This document shows positions 48,251 through 64,000 of a stretch of DNA of 64,000 bases, in pieces. The position numbers and the translations under genes were made by a program. The notes under the pieces were generated by a model. That model saw only the letters and a program-made list of their open reading frames with translations, was not told the origin of the DNA and did not search any database. Position 1 is the first letter of the stretch, and each line of letters opens with the position of its first letter. Source of the stretch: Xiphias gladius (taxonomy: Eukaryota > Chordata > Actinopteri > Istiophoriformes > Xiphiidae); assembly GCF_016859285.1 (NCBI RefSeq), contig NC_053411.1:2295501-2359500 (forward strand), in the 5' to 3' direction.

Positions 48251-48354
48251 GTGACATACTTATTAGTATCGTGGATGTAGTATTGAATGGGCTGAGGACC
48301 CCTTGACCGGTATCACTGTATATATGACTGTTTTCATTTTTTTTGGAAAGTGAA

Positions 48355-48440
48355 TATTAAAACTAGCACAAAGACGTGATGAAAAAACAACCACAAAGAG
48401 ATGCAAAATGACCATAATGAGATGAAAAACAACCACTCTC
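48355..48440. repeat. Short tandem-like ACAACCACAAAGAGATGCAAAATGACC-type repeat
   Basis: Degenerate units of about 27-30 bp (AACAACCACAAAGAGATGCA then AAATGACCATAATGAGATGA and AAAACAACCAC) resemble a fish minisatellite-like repeat. Flanked by GGGGCCC motifs near 48475-48510. Confidence 0.4.
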
Positions 48441-49082
48441 TCACTCTGGGTGTCTTGTTCTTTGTAGGAGGGATAGGGGCCCTTTTATAAGCCTGTGTCC
48501 AGGGGCCCATTCCCTCATTATCTGTCCTATGCTCTAAGCTATTTGGTGTTACAAATATTAGCTCTTCGTTGAAATAATTTCATATTAAAATATTTACAGT
48601 TGTTTGTTTGCCATTCATATATTACACTGTATAAAAAAATGTAACAATTGATAATGTACAGTTTATTATTGCCAAGAACTTAGGTCTATGGGTGAGTCCT
48701 AATACATTTTTACTCATTTAAAAAATACGCCCCCTTCTTTAAAACTTTGCTCCAGTCTGGCCAGTCCATCCAAAAGTTTCTAAACCCACCCCTAAGTATT
48801 AAAACTGAAAACACAGGATTAGAACAGGCTATCACTCTCAAACTGTTTGACTGCTCTTAATACAGGGAGTAGTTAAATATTAACTCAGTGATAAAACTTT
48901 TATGATGCTGCTTAAAGTTTATTTTGATCAGTAATGTTTGTAAACACAACTATAAAACTGATCAAAACACTGTAGTAAACTGATCATATTTCAATAAAAA
49001 AAGAATAAAAACTTTTAGTTCAACGATAAAATTGTTTAAATGAATGTTTGCCCTCATTTTTCTACACTCAATTCAGAATTCA

Positions 49083-49386
49083 AAACAGAATTTTGTAAAT
49101 TTTCACATATTTATTAAAAAGGAAAAACTGAACTATCACATTGACATTATTATTCAGACCTTTTGCTATGATACTTGAAATTTAGCTCAGGTGCCTCTCA
49201 TTTCTCTTGATTGTCTTTGAGATGTTTCTAAACATTGATTGGAGTCCACCTGTGGTAAATTCAATTGATTGGACATGATTGGAAAGGCACACACCTGTCT
49301 ATATAAGGTCTCACAGCTGACAGTGCATCAGAGCAAAAACCAGGTCATGAGGTTGAAGGAACTGCTCAAGACCTGGGGATGGCTAC

Positions 49387-49420
<34 letters not shown>

Positions 49421-49424
49421 TAAC

Positions 49425-49455
<31 letters not shown>

Positions 49456-50235
49456 AATTCTGCTGCACTGAAAGTTCCCAAGAACACAGTGGCATCCATA
49501 ATTCTTCTATGGAATAAGTTTGGAACAACCAGGACTCTCCTAGAGCTGGCCGCCTGGCCAAAGTGAGCAATAGGGGGAGAAGGACCTTGGTAAGAGAGGT
49601 GAGGAAGAACCTGATGGTCACTCTGGCTGACCTCCTGAGATACTGTGTGGAGATGGGGAGAAACTTCCAGAAGGACAACCATCACTGCAGAACCCCACTG
49701 ATCTGGGCTTTATGGCAGAGTGGCTGGAAGGAAGCCTTTCCTTAGTGAAAGACACAGGAAAGCCTGCTTGGAGTTTGCAAAATTGCCACTAAAGGACTCT
49801 CAGACTGTGAGAAACAATATTCTCTGGTCTGATGAAACCAAGAATGAACTGTTGACCTCAATTCTAAGTGTCAGGTCTGGAGGAAACCAGGCACCGCTCA
49901 TCACCTTCCCAGTACCATCCGATCAGAGAAGCAAGGTGATGGCAGCATCATGCTGTGGGGTTTTTTTTTTTTTTTTTTTCAGTAGCAGGGACCGGGAGGC
50001 TGGTTAGGGTTTGGGGAATGTTGAATGGAGCAAAGTACAGAGATATCCTTAATGAAAACCTTGTCCAGAATGTTAAGGACCTCAGAGGGGGCCAAAGGTT
50101 CACCTTCCAACAGGTCAATGACCCTAAGCACACAGCAAAGACAATGCAGGACTAACTTAGGGACAACTCTGTGAATGTCCTTGAGTGGCCCAGGCACAAC
50201 CCGGACTTGAACTCAATCGTACAGCTCTGGCTGTA
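49083..50235 (+). mobile_element. Degenerate Tc1-like transposon between slc1a1 and rap1gds1
   Basis: The 5' region (TTGATTGGACATGATTGGAA then AGGCACACACCTGTCTATAT) matches the copy at 22928-23851. Transposase fragments on the plus strand occur in order: MSNRGRRTLVREVRKNLM (49563-), LWQSGWKEAFPL, ERHRKACLEFAK and NNILWSDETKNE (49810-49850, first catalytic Asp), [15 protein letters not shown] (50110-50155, second Asp), and WPRHNPDLNSI (about 50185-50220). Several frameshifts, an inserted A/AAAT tract (49387-49456) and a T run (49959-49978) inactivate it. The right terminal repeat was not found. Confidence 0.85.
49387..49456. repeat. Poly-A followed by (AAAT)n
   Basis: About 29 A residues and then repeated AAAT units, interrupting the Tc1 copy. 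Confidence 0.95.
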
Positions 50236-50239
50236 TCAC

Positions 50240-51840
50240 TGTATATTTCAGGCCTGTGGTGAGATGCAAACTCTAGTCTCCTGCGTGAAAGTCAGACGTG
50301 TTACATGCCCATCCACAAGTCTTACCATCTGCCTGGCTACATAAAGGTCACACAGGTCCCTGCATTGACATTGGACCTATATCATGAGGCGCAGAATCAT
50401 ACAATATAGACGTGATGACTTTAAGTCAGGGTTGCATATGTGGGAGGCGATAACCTTAGAAAATGCAAAGTCTTAGTATGTTGCTCATTTCATCCCTCAG
50501 TTTTGAACTGTGGGCTGTAAATGTTAGTCTCCAGTGACTTTTATCTATTTGTACTCCAGGAACTCATTTCAAAGTCACAAATGAGTCCTTGAAGGTGGCT
50601 GCTATGGGCTCCTGTTTCTTCTGAGGCTTTGCTGCGGCTGACTTCGACCTGAACTTAGTTGCATCTGCATGCGTTGGTAACAGACTGCCCACTGTTGGTG
50701 CCAGCCTGCTTCTGGGTCTCCTGACCAGACACACTCCCACTGTCTCCTCCCAGCAACAGAGCCATGGTTTTATGAAATTGAACATGAAGCATAACATGAC
50801 CATTACTGATGGTGTACATAAATACCTTTTTTATAACACATAGAACGGGTACATGGGGTCAAACAGCCCATTGGCGGGGTCCTCCTGATGACTTAAAAAC
50901 TTGCTAAAATGACAAAGTGAGCAACCCAAAAATAATCCAAATAAGACTGCCATATCTTTAAGAAGGTATTTTATCCTTTTCTCAGACTATATGTGATCTT
51001 TTCAAGGGGAACACGGTTGCTCATCTAAGAAAACGATTTAGCTGTAAAGAGAACTTTTTGTTTTATAACAAAATGTGACAAACTGGATTACCTGCTTGAT
51101 CAGCAAGGTTCAAGTACATTACCATCAGGGACCAGCAATGACCATCATAAACTGGTTTCAGATAGATTAGCTAGGTAATGAAAAGTGTGCATTGAAGCCT
51201 CTTCAAAGAAGGCTAAAACTCTCATATGGTACTTTTTGTCCTCTTAAAATAGTAATGTTTGAATACATTATACTTTGTAAGCCTGTGTCACCAATATTGA
51301 TACTAACAGGAGATAAATATATTTGTACTTCGTTTTGTGACTCCTTTTGTCCTTTTGGTCCAGAGACTGGACATATTTCAGTACCATGCATCTCAACTGA
51401 CATGATGTAGACCATAAGAGATGGAAGAACCCCTAGAACTACTTAACTACTTAAGTCATCCTCTGGTCAAAATACACTGCATCAGTCACACTGGCTGTCT
51501 TCCATTTTTGACTGATGTGTATTTACAGTAGTTTATGTTTTGCACATTGTAATGCTAGTCCAGTCTGAGTTCTGATAATCAAAAGCTCCAGAGCAGCTAC
51601 TGAGTGGACCTCGTGGTGAGATTATTTTGTCAACTAGGAGTCCAGTTTATTATAAGTTTGTGTAGTGTTTGTTTTTCCCAAATCAAATCCTTTCAGTGCA
51701 ATGCATTTTGCCCGCTGAGTGTCAAATCTCAGATGTCTGAGTGTTCTTAAACACTGCTTGGCATCTGGTTTATGCTCTTAGATGTCTCCAGCTGCCACCT
51801 ACCGGCGATGTGTCCTATACCAGATCACACCGTCTTCCTT
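50240..51840. other. Spacer upstream of rap1gds1, nothing recognised
   Basis: No gene, splice-site-bounded exon or named repeat identified. A 79-codon minus-strand open frame at 50564-50803 has no recognisable similarity. Confidence 0.45.
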
Positions 51841-51889
51841 TAAAAAAAAAAAAAAAAAAGGTTTTATTTTGAAGGCTGGGTCCGGAAGT

Positions 51890-52272
51890 CCTTCTCTCGA
51901 TGCTCTCTGGGCGAAATGACTGTGGCATGAGACTGAGCCAGTCGTCCGGGGGAGCGCCAGCCAGCAGGTCTTGACTGTTGGTGTGAATATGAGAGGAAGT
52001 CAGATGTGTTAACCTGGTAGTCAGCCGGTGTACAGGCCGCTGCACAGCAGCATCCATCTAAGCGGGACTGCCCGACCGGCCCGGCGGCTGCTGTCGCTTC
52101 CTAACTGGCTAGCTAGCTAGCTAACCTAAACCCGCTAACTTCACCAGTTTGAGGCGGTTTAAGGGACGAACAGTGTGGGGAAAGCGGGGCCTGCGGCTAG
52201 TACGACTCGGTTTACAGCTGCCCTGGAGAGCTTAGCACCCCGGTTTATTTTCCGGAGCAACATCCTGCTAAG
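51890..52272 (+). promoter_or_regulatory. rap1gds1 promoter / 5' UTR, GC-rich
   Basis: CpG-rich block (for example GACCGGCCCGGCGGCTGCTG near 52073) directly upstream of the rap1gds1 start codon, typical of a housekeeping CpG-island promoter. TAGCTAGCTAGC repeats near 52107. No TATA box seen. Confidence 0.5.

Positions 52273-64000
<11,728 letters not shown>

Overview
This is vertebrate, almost certainly ray-finned (percomorph-type) fish, nuclear DNA. The genes are split into short exons with GT/AG boundaries. Long GT microsatellites are frequent, and the introns and spacers are full of fish-type repeats: Tc1-like elements, hAT elements and their MITEs, L1- and L2-like LINE remnants, and a long-palindrome MITE. 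I found no rRNA, tRNA, CRISPR array, operon or other prokaryote-like system.

Layout from left to right. (1) 1-960 holds a decayed TRIM-type (coiled coil plus PRY-SPRY) pseudogene. (2) 961-7038 is non-coding; it contains a possible last exon and 3' UTR of a gene lying left of the window, and two copies of the palindromic MITE. (3) 7039-13377 (+) is trmt10a, seven coding exons, 310 aa, a tRNA guanine-N1 methyltransferase. (4) 15769-27005 (+) is spata6l, twelve coding exons, 394 aa, with two RFX X-box-like motifs and an ETS motif just upstream of its start. (5) 27006-35367 is the tail-to-tail spacer. (6) 35368-47712 (-) is slc1a1 (EAAT3-type glutamate/aspartate transporter), twelve coding exons, 524 aa, apparently complete. 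(7) 47713-52272 is a head-to-head spacer carrying a dead Tc1 copy. (8) 52273-64000 (+) is the 5' part of rap1gds1 (SmgGDS): four coding exons, about 120 residues; the rest lies beyond the window.

The genes do not form one pathway. The arrangement is the informative part. From memory of the human map, trmt10a and rap1gds1 are chromosome 4q23 genes, whereas SPATA6L and SLC1A1 are tail-to-tail neighbours on 9p24; here the 9p24 pair sits between the two 4q23 genes. Exon models were built by hand: reading phase was checked at every junction, and each protein was compared with my memory of its family. UTR and transcription start positions are not resolved. I see no evidence for a novel molecular system; the best second-look items are the X-box promoter, a GC-AG intron, a perfect 25-bp hairpin in an slc1a1 intron, a well-bounded hAT element, and transposons lying almost on splice sites.
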